Part shown: piece by piece, positions 1-8,182 of the stretch
Layout: every line of letters begins with the position of its first letter
Position numbering within the stretch: position 1 is the first letter of the stretch
Assembly: GCA_963664635.1 (NCBI GenBank)
Contig: OY761542.1
Span: forward strand, 992,001-1,056,000
Reading direction: 5' to 3'
DNA length: 64,000 bases
Origin: VXNE01 sp963664635
GTDB taxonomy: Bacteria; Pseudomonadota; Gammaproteobacteria; Pseudomonadales; Azotimanducaceae
Program-made: the position numbers and the translations under genes
The notes under the pieces: generated by a model
The model's database searches: none
The model's input: the letters and a program-made list of their open reading frames with translations, nothing else
What the model was told of the DNA's origin: nothing

Positions 1-114
1 GACGGATGCGTCGGCCCGTTTCCGGGGCGCGACTGCGGGGCCGCATCCGGGGCCCGGGCCGACCCCCGGCTCGTTCTACAATTCGCGGAGGGAAGGCGGA
101 CGCGGGAAACGACC

Positions 115-1422
115 ATGGCGCGCAGCGAGCAACGCAAGCAGCCCCGCAAGGCGCCGGCCAAGGAACCGAGGCGCAACGCGTTCTACGCGCAGTCGGGCGG
201 CGTCACCGCGGTCATCAACGCCACCGCGTGCGGGGTGATCGAGACGGCTCGCCGCCACGGGGATCGGATCGGCAAGGTCTTCGCGGGACGCAACGGCATA
301 CTCGGCGCGTTGCGCGAGGAGCTCATCGACACCGGCAAGGAGTCGACGGAGACCATCGCCGGGCTCAGGGGCACGCCGAGCGGCGCCTTCGGGTCCTGCC
401 GGTACAAGCTCGCCTCCCTCGACGACAACGAGCGGGAGTACATGCGTCTCATCGACGTGTTCCGGGCGCACGACATCGGCTATTTCTTCTACAACGGCGG
501 CGGCGACTCGCAGGACACGGCGCACAAGGTGTCGCAGCTCGGCGCGCGCCTCGGCTATCCGATCGTCTGCATCGGCATACCCAAGACGGTGGACAACGAC
601 CTGCCCCGGACGGACACCTGCCCCGGGTTCGGTTCCGTGGCGAAGTACGTCGCCGTTTCCGTGCGGGAGGCGGCGCTGGACGTGGCCTCCATGTGCGAGA
701 CCTCGACGAAGGTGTTCATCCTCGAGGTGATGGGCCGGCATGCCGGGTGGATTGCCGCGTCCGGCGGACTGGCGCAGGAGAAGCCAGGCGATCCGCCGCA
801 CGTCATCCTCTTTCCGGAGGTCCCGTTCGACGAGGCGTCCTTCTTCGCCAAGGTCGCGGACAGCGTCGATCGGGTCGGCTACTGCGTGATCGTCGCCTCG
901 GAGGGCGCACGCTATGCGGATGGCAAATTCCTTGCGGAGTCCGGCACGCGCGACGCGTTCGGGCACGTCCAGCTCGGCGGCGTGGCGCCGACGCTGGCGC
1001 GCATGGTGCGGGAGACGCTCGGCTACAAGTACCACTGGGCCGTCGCGGACTACCTGCAGCGCTCGGCCCGGCACATCGCTTCGGCGACCGACGTGGAGCA
1101 GGCGTTCGCGGTGGGCCGCGCCGCGGTCGAACTCGCCCTCGCGGGCCGCAATGCGGTCATGCCGACCATCGTGCGCATCAGCGACGAGCCCTACCGCTGG
1201 CGCATCGGCGCAACCCCGCTACGCAGCGTGGCGAACGTCGAGCGGAAGCTGCCGAAGTCCTACATCTCGAAGTCGGGCTACGGGATCACCGCGGCGGGCC
1301 GGCGGTACCTCAAGCCGCTGATCGCGGGCGAGGACTATCCGGCCTACCGGGACGGACTGCCCGACTACGTGAAACCGCGCAACGAACTCGCGCCGCGCAA
1401 GCTGCCGTCCTTCGAGGTGTAG
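115..1422 (+). CDS. pfp: Pyrophosphate-dependent 6-phosphofructokinase
   Basis: This 435-aa protein is of the phosphofructokinase family and converts fructose 6-phosphate to fructose 1,6-bisphosphate in the cytoplasm. Visible motifs are QSGGVTAV (about residues 26-33), GGGDSQDT (about 129-136), PKTVDNDLP (about 156) and MGRHAGW (about 206). The GGGDS and PKTVDND combination, with long conserved blocks such as YFFYNGGGDS and STKVF.LEVMGRHAGW, is the form I recall from PPi-dependent enzymes of Xanthomonas and Nitrosomonas; ATP-dependent enzymes have GGDGS. Such enzymes are reversible and can replace fructose bisphosphatase. A proton/sodium-pumping pyrophosphatase lies 3.3 kb downstream on the other strand, which supports PPi-linked metabolism. 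The ATG at 115 is the first start giving a family-length protein; a purine-rich GGAGGGAAGG lies at 88-97, rather far upstream. A minus 10-like TACAAT is at 77-82, but I see no matching minus 35. Confidence 0.93.
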   Translation: MARSEQRKQPRKAPAKEPRRNAFYAQSGGVTAVINATACGVIETARRHGDRIGKVFAGRNGILGALREELIDTGKESTETIAGLRGTPSGAFGSCRYKLASLDDNEREYMRLIDVFRAHDIGYFFYNGGGDSQDTAHKVSQLGARLGYPIVCIGIPKTVDNDLPRTDTCPGFGSVAKYVAVSVREAALDVASMCETSTKVFILEVMGRHAGWIAASGGLAQEKPGDPPHVILFPEVPFDEASFFAKVADSVDRVGYCVIVASEGARYADGKFLAESGTRDAFGHVQLGGVAPTLARMVRETLGYKYHWAVADYLQRSARHIASATDVEQAFAVGRAAVELALAGRNAVMPTIVRISDEPYRWRIGATPLRSVANVERKLPKSYISKSGYGITAAGRRYLKPLIAGEDYPAYRDGLPDYVKPRNELAPRKLPSFEV

Positions 1423-1424
1423 GC

Positions 1425-1465
1425 GCGTCGCCTGGCGGCGACGCGGTCAAGTTGCTGCGCAACTT
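1425..1465. repeat. Paired hairpins between convergent genes (REP-like)
   Basis: Just after the pfp stop there are two perfect inverted repeats. The first has 8-bp arms (1425-1432 and 1437-1444) with loop TGGC; the second has 7-bp arms (1449-1455 and 1459-1465) with loop TGC. No T-run follows, so they do not look like a classical Rho-independent terminator. A similar pair with TGGC loops is found at 17460-17503, which suggests a dispersed palindromic element. Confidence 0.6.
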
Positions 1466-1542
1466 CGAGAGGCTGCGGGCAAACGCAACCTGACCGTAAA
1501 CTTCAACGCTGCTCAAGGATTCTAGCCCCCGGGGCGCCGCGG

Positions 1543-3093
1543 TCAGGGCATGTACGGCGTCGGGCTGGGCCCGAGTTGCGTCTGCAGCACTGCCTGGGCC
1601 ATCTCCACGAACTCGCACACCATCGGCCGCGTCTCGCGGGGGTCGATGATCTCCTCGATGTTGAAGGCTTCCGCGGTCCGGAAGGGCGAAGCCAGCGCCT
1701 CGAGGCGGCCCTCGATCTCGTGCCGCTTCGCCTCCGGGTCGTCGGACTCGGCGATGACGCGCCGGTAGGCGGCGGACACGCCGCCGGCGATGTGCATGGA
1801 TCCCCAGTGCCCGGACGGCCAGGCGACGCGCTTGAACATGCCGCTCGGACGGTCGTGGCACTGGCCGGCGACGCCGTAGAGCTGGCGCGTGATGACCGAG
1901 ATCCAGGGCATCCGCGTGCGCAGCGTCGCGCAGAGCATCTTGGCGCCGGCGCGCACGATGCCCTGGCGCTGCTGCTCCGGGCCGACCATGAACCCCGGCT
2001 CGTCGGCGAAGTACACCATCGGCAGGTGGAAGGTGTCGCAGAGCTGCAGGAAACGGATCGTCTTGACGCCCGCCGCGACGTCCATCGAGCCGCCGAGCCG
2101 CTTCGGGTTGTTGATCATGACGCCGACGGGATAGCCGTTCATCCGGGCGAGGCCGAGGATGCGGGAGCGGCCGTAGTGCGGCGTGATCTCGAAGAACGAG
2201 TCGCGGTCCAGGACCGCGTTGAGGATCCTGCGGGGATTGTACATGCGCCGCTTCTCCCGCGGGATGATCGACAGGAGCGCCTCGTCGCGCCGGTTCGGAT
2301 CGTCGTCGGTCTCCACCCGCGGTGCCATCTGCCACACGTTGGCCGGCAGGTAGCCGAGGAAGCGCTTGATCATCTCGAAGGCCTCGTCCTCGGTTTCCGC
2401 GAGGTTGTCGACGACGCCGCTGCCGAACACCTGGCTGCGCTCGTCGCCGAGGTCCTCCTTGGTGATGTCGATGCCGAGGGCCGCCTTGACCACGGGCGGG
2501 CCGCCCGGAAAGAGCTGGCTGATGCCCTTGACCATCACGTTGAAGTGGGCGAGGCAGGCGTCCACCGCCGGCAGGCCCGCCACGGACCCGAGCACCGCGG
2601 CGACCACGGGCACCTGGCAGAGGAGATTCTCGACGCCCGGCGTGACGGGGTTGGTGGGGATGTAGGTGCGGCCGATCTGTTCGAAGGTCTTCACGCTGCC
2701 GCCGGTCGCGTCGAGCAGGCGCACGAAGGGCAGCCGCCAGTCGAGCGCCATGTTCTGGGCGTGGCCGCCCTTGTTGCCGATGGAGGCGTCGGACGCGCCG
2801 CCGCGGACCGTGAAGTCCCCGGCGGTCAGCACGGCCGGACGGCCGTCGAGCCTGGCAAGTCCGATGACCATGTTCGATGGACGCACGTCCGTCAACGCGT
2901 TCCCGTCGTAGGTCGCCGCGCCGGCCAGCTCACCGATTTCCTGGAAGGACCCCGCATCGGCCAGCAGATCGACCCGTTCGCGCACCGTCAGCTTGCCGCG
3001 TCGCCGCTGCTCGCGGATCCCGGACTCCCCACCCATCTGCGCCGCGAATTGCTTGCGCCGCTCGAGTTCGTCGATTTCCGGCTGCCAGACCAT
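1543..3093 (-). CDS. Acyl-CoA carboxylase, carboxyltransferase (beta) subunit
   Basis: This 516-aa protein is a biotin-dependent carboxyltransferase of the propionyl-CoA / methylcrotonyl-CoA / acetone-type carboxylase family (two crotonase-like halves). It would transfer carboxyl from carboxybiotin to an acyl-CoA. Typical stretches include GGASDASIGNKGGHAQNM, the oxyanion-type GSVAGLPAVDACLAHFNVM, FGSGVVDNLAE and, in the second half, YGRSRILGLARMNGYPVG and FADEPGFMVGPEQQRQG. The ATG at 3093 is preferred over an in-frame upstream extension to 3375 because GGAGGG lies 6 nt upstream and the homologous region begins WQPEIDELERRK. No biotin carboxylase or biotin carrier partner is adjacent, so the acyl-CoA substrate cannot be named. 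It is convergent with pfp. Confidence 0.85.
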   Translation of the reverse strand: MVWQPEIDELERRKQFAAQMGGESGIREQRRRGKLTVRERVDLLADAGSFQEIGELAGAATYDGNALTDVRPSNMVIGLARLDGRPAVLTAGDFTVRGGASDASIGNKGGHAQNMALDWRLPFVRLLDATGGSVKTFEQIGRTYIPTNPVTPGVENLLCQVPVVAAVLGSVAGLPAVDACLAHFNVMVKGISQLFPGGPPVVKAALGIDITKEDLGDERSQVFGSGVVDNLAETEDEAFEMIKRFLGYLPANVWQMAPRVETDDDPNRRDEALLSIIPREKRRMYNPRRILNAVLDRDSFFEITPHYGRSRILGLARMNGYPVGVMINNPKRLGGSMDVAAGVKTIRFLQLCDTFHLPMVYFADEPGFMVGPEQQRQGIVRAGAKMLCATLRTRMPWISVITRQLYGVAGQCHDRPSGMFKRVAWPSGHWGSMHIAGGVSAAYRRVIAESDDPEAKRHEIEGRLEALASPFRTAEAFNIEEIIDPRETRPMVCEFVEMAQAVLQTQLGPSPTPYMP

Positions 3094-3262
3094 GGATACC
3101 CTCCGCCAGGAACGTGAGGGCGGTATGTTAGGACACGGCGGGCTCGAGGTGCTTGCGAACGGGGAAACGCATGTCGCCGGGGCGCGTGGACACGGGGCCG
3201 AAAAGACATGTGTCTGGTAACCTTGCAACCCGTCGGAGCGGGACCCGCCAAGGGAGAGCGCA

Positions 3263-4465
3263 GTGATCGGTTTGATGAGTTGCGGAAAGAGCCCGGCCGC
3301 GGCGATTTCCGTCGCCCTTCTCGTGCTGGCGCCGGTCGCCGGGGCGGATTTCGCGGAGGAAGCCGGCAAGACCAAGCCGAAGTTCGACCTGCGCTATCGC
3401 TTCGAGACGGTCGATCAGGACGGCATCGAGGAGCGCGCGCGGGCGTCGACCGCGAAGGCGCGCGCCTCCTGGGTCATGGATGCGGTGGAAGGCTTCTCCG
3501 CCGGCATCGAGGTCGACCACGTATTCACCGTGGGCGCCGATGACTATCACTCGCTGGAGAACGGGCGCACGGAGTTTCCGGTCGTCGCGGACCCAACCGG
3601 GACCGACCTGAACCAGGCCTTCCTGCGCTTTCGCCAGGGCGGCACGATCGTGACCGCCGGCCGGCAACGCATCCTGCACGGCGACCAGCGCTTCGTGGGC
3701 GGCGTGGCATGGCGCCAGAACGAACAGACCTACGACGGCGTGCGGATCCAGGCGGCGGGTGACGATGTCGGCATCGACTACAGCTACGTCGCCAGGGTGC
3801 GGCGGATCTTCGGACCGGACGACGGTCTGCAGCCGGCGGAGTGGGACAGCAACGCGCACTTCCTGCGCGCGACCTACGATCCCGCGGACGGCCACACGCT
3901 GGCGGCGTTCGCCTACCTGCTGGACCTCGAGAACGACAACGGACCGGCCAACTCCAACGCCACCTATGGCGTTGGAGTTGTCGGAGCGCTCGGCCCGGCG
4001 ACCCTGTCCGCGCGCGTCGCGCTGCAGCGCGAGTGGGGCGACAACCCGATCAGCTACGACGCGCCGTACTACTTGGTCGAGGCGAAGTGGCCCATCGAAC
4101 GCGTGACGATCGCGGCGGGTCACGAGGTTCTCGGCAGCGACGGGGGCGTCGCCCCGGTACGGATGCCGGTCGCGACGCTGCACAAGTTCCAGGGGTGGAC
4201 GGACAAGTTCCTGTCCACGCCCCCGGCCGGCGTCAAGGATACGTACCTGACGTTTTCCGGCACGGTCGGCGGGGTCGCGCTCACGGCCGCCATCCACGAG
4301 TTCGTCGCGGCCAAGGGCGACATGAACTACGGCCGCGAGGCCGGCGTCTCCGCGGTCTGGTCGATGGGGCCCGTCGGCCTGCAGTTCAAGTACGCGCGCT
4401 ACCACGCGCGCGACCTGGCGACGGACACCAGCAAGGCCTGGTTGATGGTCAGCTATTCGTTCTGA
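3263..4465 (+). CDS. Outer-membrane porin, alginate-export-like beta barrel
   Basis: This 400-aa protein has an N-terminal signal peptide (hydrophobic AISVALLVLAPVAGA, cleavage after about residue 28). The mature protein has alternating strands and ends MVSYSF, the terminal-phenylalanine signature of outer-membrane barrels. Internal motifs such as FDLRYRFETVDQDG, LNQAFLRF and VTAGRQRILHGDQRFVGGVAWRQN match the AlgE-like alginate_exp porin family, where an arginine-rich strand (AGRQ..) lines the pore. In most family members the solute is an unknown anion or sugar, and nothing here specifies it. A GGGAGAG Shine-Dalgarno lies at 3253-3259. The gene runs divergently from the carboxylase gene, and the 170-bp gap between starts probably holds both promoters. 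Confidence 0.8.
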   Translation: MIGLMSCGKSPAAAISVALLVLAPVAGADFAEEAGKTKPKFDLRYRFETVDQDGIEERARASTAKARASWVMDAVEGFSAGIEVDHVFTVGADDYHSLENGRTEFPVVADPTGTDLNQAFLRFRQGGTIVTAGRQRILHGDQRFVGGVAWRQNEQTYDGVRIQAAGDDVGIDYSYVARVRRIFGPDDGLQPAEWDSNAHFLRATYDPADGHTLAAFAYLLDLENDNGPANSNATYGVGVVGALGPATLSARVALQREWGDNPISYDAPYYLVEAKWPIERVTIAAGHEVLGSDGGVAPVRMPVATLHKFQGWTDKFLSTPPAGVKDTYLTFSGTVGGVALTAAIHEFVAAKGDMNYGREAGVSAVWSMGPVGLQFKYARYHARDLATDTSKAWLMVSYSF

Positions 4466-4717
4466 CGCTGGCCAAGGGGCCGCGGGACAGCCGCGGCTCT
4501 CCCCTCGCGTTCCCGGGCCGCCCGCCGCCGGGCTCTTCCCGCGCACGCGAACCGAGGTGCCGGGCGCCGAGCGGTGCCGCTGCGGCCGGGCGGGGCGCGA
4601 GAGGCCGTCGCCCGCGACCGCGTAGCGGCATCCCGTCCGCCGTCCTGGCCGGCGTCTGCGGGCCAGGACAGCGTTGTTGAGCGGCCGCCGGGGATGGGCG
4701 ACCGCGAGGCTCGTCCC

Positions 4718-6751
4718 CTACAGCAACGGCGCGATCACCAGGCTGACGATGGCCATCACGTTGATGAGGATGTTCATGCTCGGGCCCGAGGTGTCCTTGA
4801 AGGGGTCGCCCACGGTGTCGCCGACCACGGTCGCCGCGTGGACCTCGGAACCCTTGCCGCCGAGGTTGCCCTTCTCAACGTACTTCTTGGCGTTGTCCCA
4901 CGCGCCGCCGGCGTTGGCCATGGTCAGGGCCATCAGCACGCAGCCGAGCAGCGCGCCGCCGAGCGCGCCGCCGAGTGCCTGGGCGCCGATGCCGAAGCCG
5001 ACGACGGGCGGCAGGGCCACCGCGATGGCGCCGGGCAGGAGCATGCGTTTCAGGGCCGCCGAGGTGGCGATGTCGATGCACTTGGCGTTGTCCGGTTCCG
5101 CCGTGCCTTCGAGGAGCCCCGGGATCTCGCGGAACTGACGGCGGATCTCCTGGATCATCTCCATCGCCGCGTCGCCGACGGCGGTCATCGTGATGGACGC
5201 GATGAGGAACGGCGTGATGCCGCCGATGAACAGGCCGATCAGGACCTCCGGATTGCCGAGGTGCAGCGAGAAGTCGCCGCCGCGGTTGTACGCGACGGTC
5301 TCGACGAATGCCGCGATGATGGCGAGGGCGGCGAGCGCGGCCGCCCCGATGGCGAAGCCCTTGCCCATCGCGGCGGTGGTGTTGCCGAGTTCGTCGAGAG
5401 AATCGGTGATGGCGCGGGTGTCCTCGCCGAGTCCGGCCATCTCGGCGATGCCGCCGGCGTTGTCGGCGACCGGGCCGTAGGCGTCCACCGCCATGGTCAT
5501 GCCTACCGTGGCCAGCAGGCCGACGGCGGCGATGCCCACGCCGTAGAGTCCGGCGAGTTCGGTGGAGACGAAGATGATCCCGCAGATGGCGAGCAGCGGG
5601 ATGACCACGGACTGCATGCCGACGGCCAGGCCGGTGATCATGACCGTCGCCGGCCCGGTCTCGCCGGATTCGGCGATGCGCACGATCGGCTTCGACGAGG
5701 TGTAGTACTCGGTGACCAGACCGATCACGACGCCGCCGACGGCGCCCGCGAGCACGGACCACCAGATGGCGTGGGAGATGCCGGCGTTGCCGATGAGGAA
5801 CCACGCCACCACGATGAACAGGATCGGCGTCGCGATCATGCCGATGCGCAGCGCCAGCGCGGGGTTCGACGCGGAACGGCTGCGCACGATGGCGATGCCG
5901 ATGATCGAGCAGACGAGGCCGGCGGCAGCCAGCAGCAGCGGGAGCGACATGAGGGCCGCGCGGCCGTCTTCCGTCGCCGCCTCGGGCACGAGCCCGCCGA
6001 GCGCGGCGGCGCCCAGGGTGGCGGCGATGGCGATCGTGGCGATCATCGACCCGCAGTACGACTCGAAGATGTCGGAGCCCATGCCGGCGATGTCGCCGAC
6101 GTTGTCGCCCACGTTGTCCGCGATCACCCCGGGGTTGCGCGGGTCGTCCTCCGGGATGCCCTGCTCGAGCTTGCCGACGAGGTCCGCGCCGACGTCGGCG
6201 CTCTTGGTGTAGATGCCGCCGCCGACGCGGGAGAAGAGCGCGACACTCGACGCCCCCATGCCGAAGCCGTGGATGTGGTGCGCGGTGTGCGGGTCGCCGC
6301 CGAAGTAGTAGTAGACGATGCCGAGGCCGAGGAGGCCGAGCGAGGCTACCGCCAGGCCCATGATGGACCCGCCGAAGAACGCGACCGACAGGGCCGCCGG
6401 CGCACCCTGCGTGTGCGCGGCCGTGGTGGTGCGCACGTTCGCCTTCGTCGCGGTATACATCCCGATCCAGCCGGCTCCGGCCGACGAGAGCGCCCCGACG
6501 ATGAACGCCACCGCCGTGGAGGCGCCGAGTCCCGGCGAGAAGAAGAGGATGACGATCAGGATCGCCGCGAAGAGCGCGAGCATCGTGTACTCGCGGCGCA
6601 TGAACACCATGGCCCCGAGATGGATCTGGTCGGCGATGCCGCGGACCTTCTCGTCGCCTTCCTCGTAGCGCTTGACGAGCGCGTACACCACGAACGCCGC
6701 GGCGAGCCCGACGAGGCCGAGCGTCGGCGGAATGATTGTGAGCTCCAACAT
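4718..6751 (-). CDS. hppA: Membrane-bound ion-pumping pyrophosphatase, K+-dependent class
   Basis: This 677-aa polytopic membrane protein (about 16 hydrophobic segments) hydrolyses pyrophosphate and pumps H+ or Na+ across the inner membrane. The catalytic motif DVGADLVGKLE is at residues 186-196, followed by DDPRNPGVIADNVGDNVGD and, near the C terminus, GGAWDNAKKYVE and GDTVGDPFKDTSGPS. The K+-dependence determinant reads GNTTAAMGKG (about residue 455): alanine after GNTTA is the K+-dependent form, whereas K+-independent enzymes carry lysine. The sequence alone does not tell me whether it moves H+ or Na+. In methanotrophs pfp and this gene are cotranscribed; here they are separated by a carboxylase and a porin gene. 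It converges with the porin gene; the 252-bp gap between them holds no clear terminator. Confidence 0.95.
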   Translation of the reverse strand: MLELTIIPPTLGLVGLAAAFVVYALVKRYEEGDEKVRGIADQIHLGAMVFMRREYTMLALFAAILIVILFFSPGLGASTAVAFIVGALSSAGAGWIGMYTATKANVRTTTAAHTQGAPAALSVAFFGGSIMGLAVASLGLLGLGIVYYYFGGDPHTAHHIHGFGMGASSVALFSRVGGGIYTKSADVGADLVGKLEQGIPEDDPRNPGVIADNVGDNVGDIAGMGSDIFESYCGSMIATIAIAATLGAAALGGLVPEAATEDGRAALMSLPLLLAAAGLVCSIIGIAIVRSRSASNPALALRIGMIATPILFIVVAWFLIGNAGISHAIWWSVLAGAVGGVVIGLVTEYYTSSKPIVRIAESGETGPATVMITGLAVGMQSVVIPLLAICGIIFVSTELAGLYGVGIAAVGLLATVGMTMAVDAYGPVADNAGGIAEMAGLGEDTRAITDSLDELGNTTAAMGKGFAIGAAALAALAIIAAFVETVAYNRGGDFSLHLGNPEVLIGLFIGGITPFLIASITMTAVGDAAMEMIQEIRRQFREIPGLLEGTAEPDNAKCIDIATSAALKRMLLPGAIAVALPPVVGFGIGAQALGGALGGALLGCVLMALTMANAGGAWDNAKKYVEKGNLGGKGSEVHAATVVGDTVGDPFKDTSGPSMNILINVMAIVSLVIAPLL

Positions 6752-7015
6752 CGATTACCCCGAACGTGCTGATGGGGCCTTCTTCGAGGCCCGTACGGGC
6801 GCGAATCCTGGCGCCCCGAAACCTGACTCGCGGGCGACCGGGCGCCGCGGTCGAGCGTGCGTGCGGGAGCAGCCGTCGATGGCTGGAATCCGACGCGCCC
6901 GCCGGGCGCGGCGGGCGCCCTGACGCGGAGCCGATGGCGCGACGTGCGCCGCGGTCCGCGTTGGGTCGGTAATGATACCGGAGGCCCGCGCGCGAGAGAA
7001 ACGAGAGAACGACGC

Positions 7016-7804
7016 TCAGGCGGCGGGTCCGAGTCCGTAGGGCGCGCCCCAGGCGAGCCCTTCCAGGGTGGTCGTCTTCGGCCGGTATTCGCAGCCGATC
7101 CAGCCGTCGTAGCCGAGCCGGTCGCACAGGTCGAACAGGAACGGGAGGTTCACCTCGCCGTATTGGGGCTCGTTGCGTCCCGGCACGCTCGAGAACTGGA
7201 TGTGCCCGATGACGTCGAGGTGGCGCGCGAGTCCCCGTCCGAGATTCCCCTCCATGATCTGGCGATGGTAAAAGTCGAACTGCAGCTCGACGTTGGGGCG
7301 CCCGACGGCCGCGATGCAGCGGCGCGCGTGGTCGGTGCCGGTGAGCAGGTAGCCCGGCGTGTCCTCGTCGTTGAGGGGCTCGAGCAGGATGCGGAGACCG
7401 TGCGGCGCCGCCTGCTCGGCGGCGAAGCGCACGTTCTCGATGAAGGTCGCTTCGGCCTCGGGCAACCGGTCGGCGGGCACCACGCCCGCCATGACATGGA
7501 TCATCGGCACGTCGAGTGCCCGGGCGTACTCCAGCGCCTGCGCGAAGTCCTCGCGGAAGTCGTCCCTTCGGCCCGGCAGGGCGCCGCGTCCACGTTCCCC
7601 GGCCGCCGCGTCGCCGAGGGGCGTGTTGAGGAGGATCATGCCGACCCCCGCGTCGTCCACCCAGCGGCGCACCTCGTTCGCCGGCCATTCGTAGGGGAAC
7701 AGGAACTCCACCGCCGGGAACCCCGTTGCGCGGGCGGCGCGAAACCGCTCCGCGACCGGGAGTTCGGGGAACATCGTCGAGACGTTGGCGGCGAAGCGGG
7801 GCAT
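7016..7804 (-). CDS. hyi: Hydroxypyruvate isomerase family TIM-barrel enzyme
   Basis: This 262-aa protein belongs to the xylose-isomerase-like TIM-barrel superfamily, hydroxypyruvate isomerase branch (hydroxypyruvate to tartronate semialdehyde). Family motifs are MPRFAANVSTMF at the N terminus, EFLFPYEW, LLEPLNDEDTPGYLL, LQFDFYHRQIMEG with metal and substrate ligands, GHIQFSSVPGRNEP, and GCEYRPKTTTLEGL at the C terminus. The length is normal. The first 23 codons are inside a 69-bp stretch repeated exactly at 9916-9984, where a frameshifted 5' fragment of a second copy lies. No glyoxylate carboligase or tartronate reductase gene is adjacent, so the in vivo substrate (hydroxypyruvate or another small keto-aldose) is not fixed by context. 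Confidence 0.9.
   Translation of the reverse strand: MPRFAANVSTMFPELPVAERFRAARATGFPAVEFLFPYEWPANEVRRWVDDAGVGMILLNTPLGDAAAGERGRGALPGRRDDFREDFAQALEYARALDVPMIHVMAGVVPADRLPEAEATFIENVRFAAEQAAPHGLRILLEPLNDEDTPGYLLTGTDHARRCIAAVGRPNVELQFDFYHRQIMEGNLGRGLARHLDVIGHIQFSSVPGRNEPQYGEVNLPFLFDLCDRLGYDGWIGCEYRPKTTTLEGLAWGAPYGLGPAA
7735..7803. repeat. 69-bp perfect direct repeat, copy 1 (start of hyi)
   Basis: Positions 7735-7803 are identical base for base to 9916-9984. The repeat covers the first 23 codons of hyi except the outermost base of its start codon (T at 7804 here, A at 9985 in the other copy). Sequence identity stops abruptly at both ends, and outside it the two hyi copies are clearly diverged. 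The repeats bracket the hairpin array and the ATPase/nuclease pair. Confidence 0.95.
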
Positions 7805-7903
7805 CGGGGATCTTGGGGGTTGCGATCAACGCATCTTACGTGTGTTCGGGGGGCGTTGGACGATCGAGGCACGGCGCTCTTGGCTCATCGCACCAGGAAA
7901 CCT

Positions 7904-8044
7904 CTGATCAAGCCCATCCATGGGCTTGATCAGGTCGCAAGACAAAACGCGGTTTCGTCTTGCTCCACAGATTCGATGGCTTACGCCATCGAATCTGGCG
8001 GCACATCCCTGTGCCGCGCTAGAGAAGCTCTTGATCAGAGCTTC
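7904..8044. repeat. Array of five consecutive inverted repeats
   Basis: Five hairpins follow one another with 0-6 nt between them. They are 7904-7933 (14-bp perfect arms, loop CC), 7937-7963 (12-bp arms with one mismatch, loop GCG), 7968-7997 (13-bp perfect arms, loop TTAC), 7998-8017 (7-bp arms, loop ATCCCT) and 8024-8044 (8-bp arms, loop TGATC). The arms differ from hairpin to hairpin, so this is not a simple tandem repeat. TGATCA occurs in the first arms and in the last loop. It lies in the 374-bp gap between hyi and the ATPase gene. It could be a structured RNA leader or an intergenic palindromic element. Confidence 0.85.
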
Positions 8045-8182
8045 CCCAGTGCCGGTCCCGGATGCCCATCGGCTTCCCTTCCGATCCACATCGAATGGTA
8101 CGATGCGCTCGATGCACCAAGCGGCGAGCGTAGGCAGGAGCTACGCGCCATGTTCCGGATTACGGAGCGGCCAAGAGAATGA
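7976..8182 (+). other. Possible small ORF overlapping the ATPase start (68 codons)
   Basis: An open frame from an ATG at 7976 ends with TGA at 8180-8182, which overlaps the ATG of the ATPase gene as ATGA. This is a common sign of translational coupling. Its first half runs through the hairpin array and is unlikely to be real protein. The second half (HIEWYDALDAPSGERRQEL onward) could be the 3' remnant of an upstream partner gene. I do not recognise the sequence, so this is a weak call. Confidence 0.2.

Noticed and set aside
3094..3375. N-terminal extension of the carboxylase beta subunit
   Set aside because: The extension crosses the porin start region, has no homologous features, and a good ribosome site precedes the ATG at 3093.
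4466..4717. Terminator between the porin and hppA genes
   Set aside because: Only GC-rich imperfect repeats are visible and no T-tract follows on either strand.
4875..7829. A 984-codon open frame on the minus strand across hppA and hyi
   Set aside because: It is antisense-phase shadow coding in GC-rich DNA: Arg/Pro/His-rich, without domains, overlapping two clear genes in another frame.
7904..8044. Hairpin array as a CRISPR, integron attC array or terminator
   Set aside because: Units are not repeated and there are no regular spacers, no attC core sites and no T-runs.
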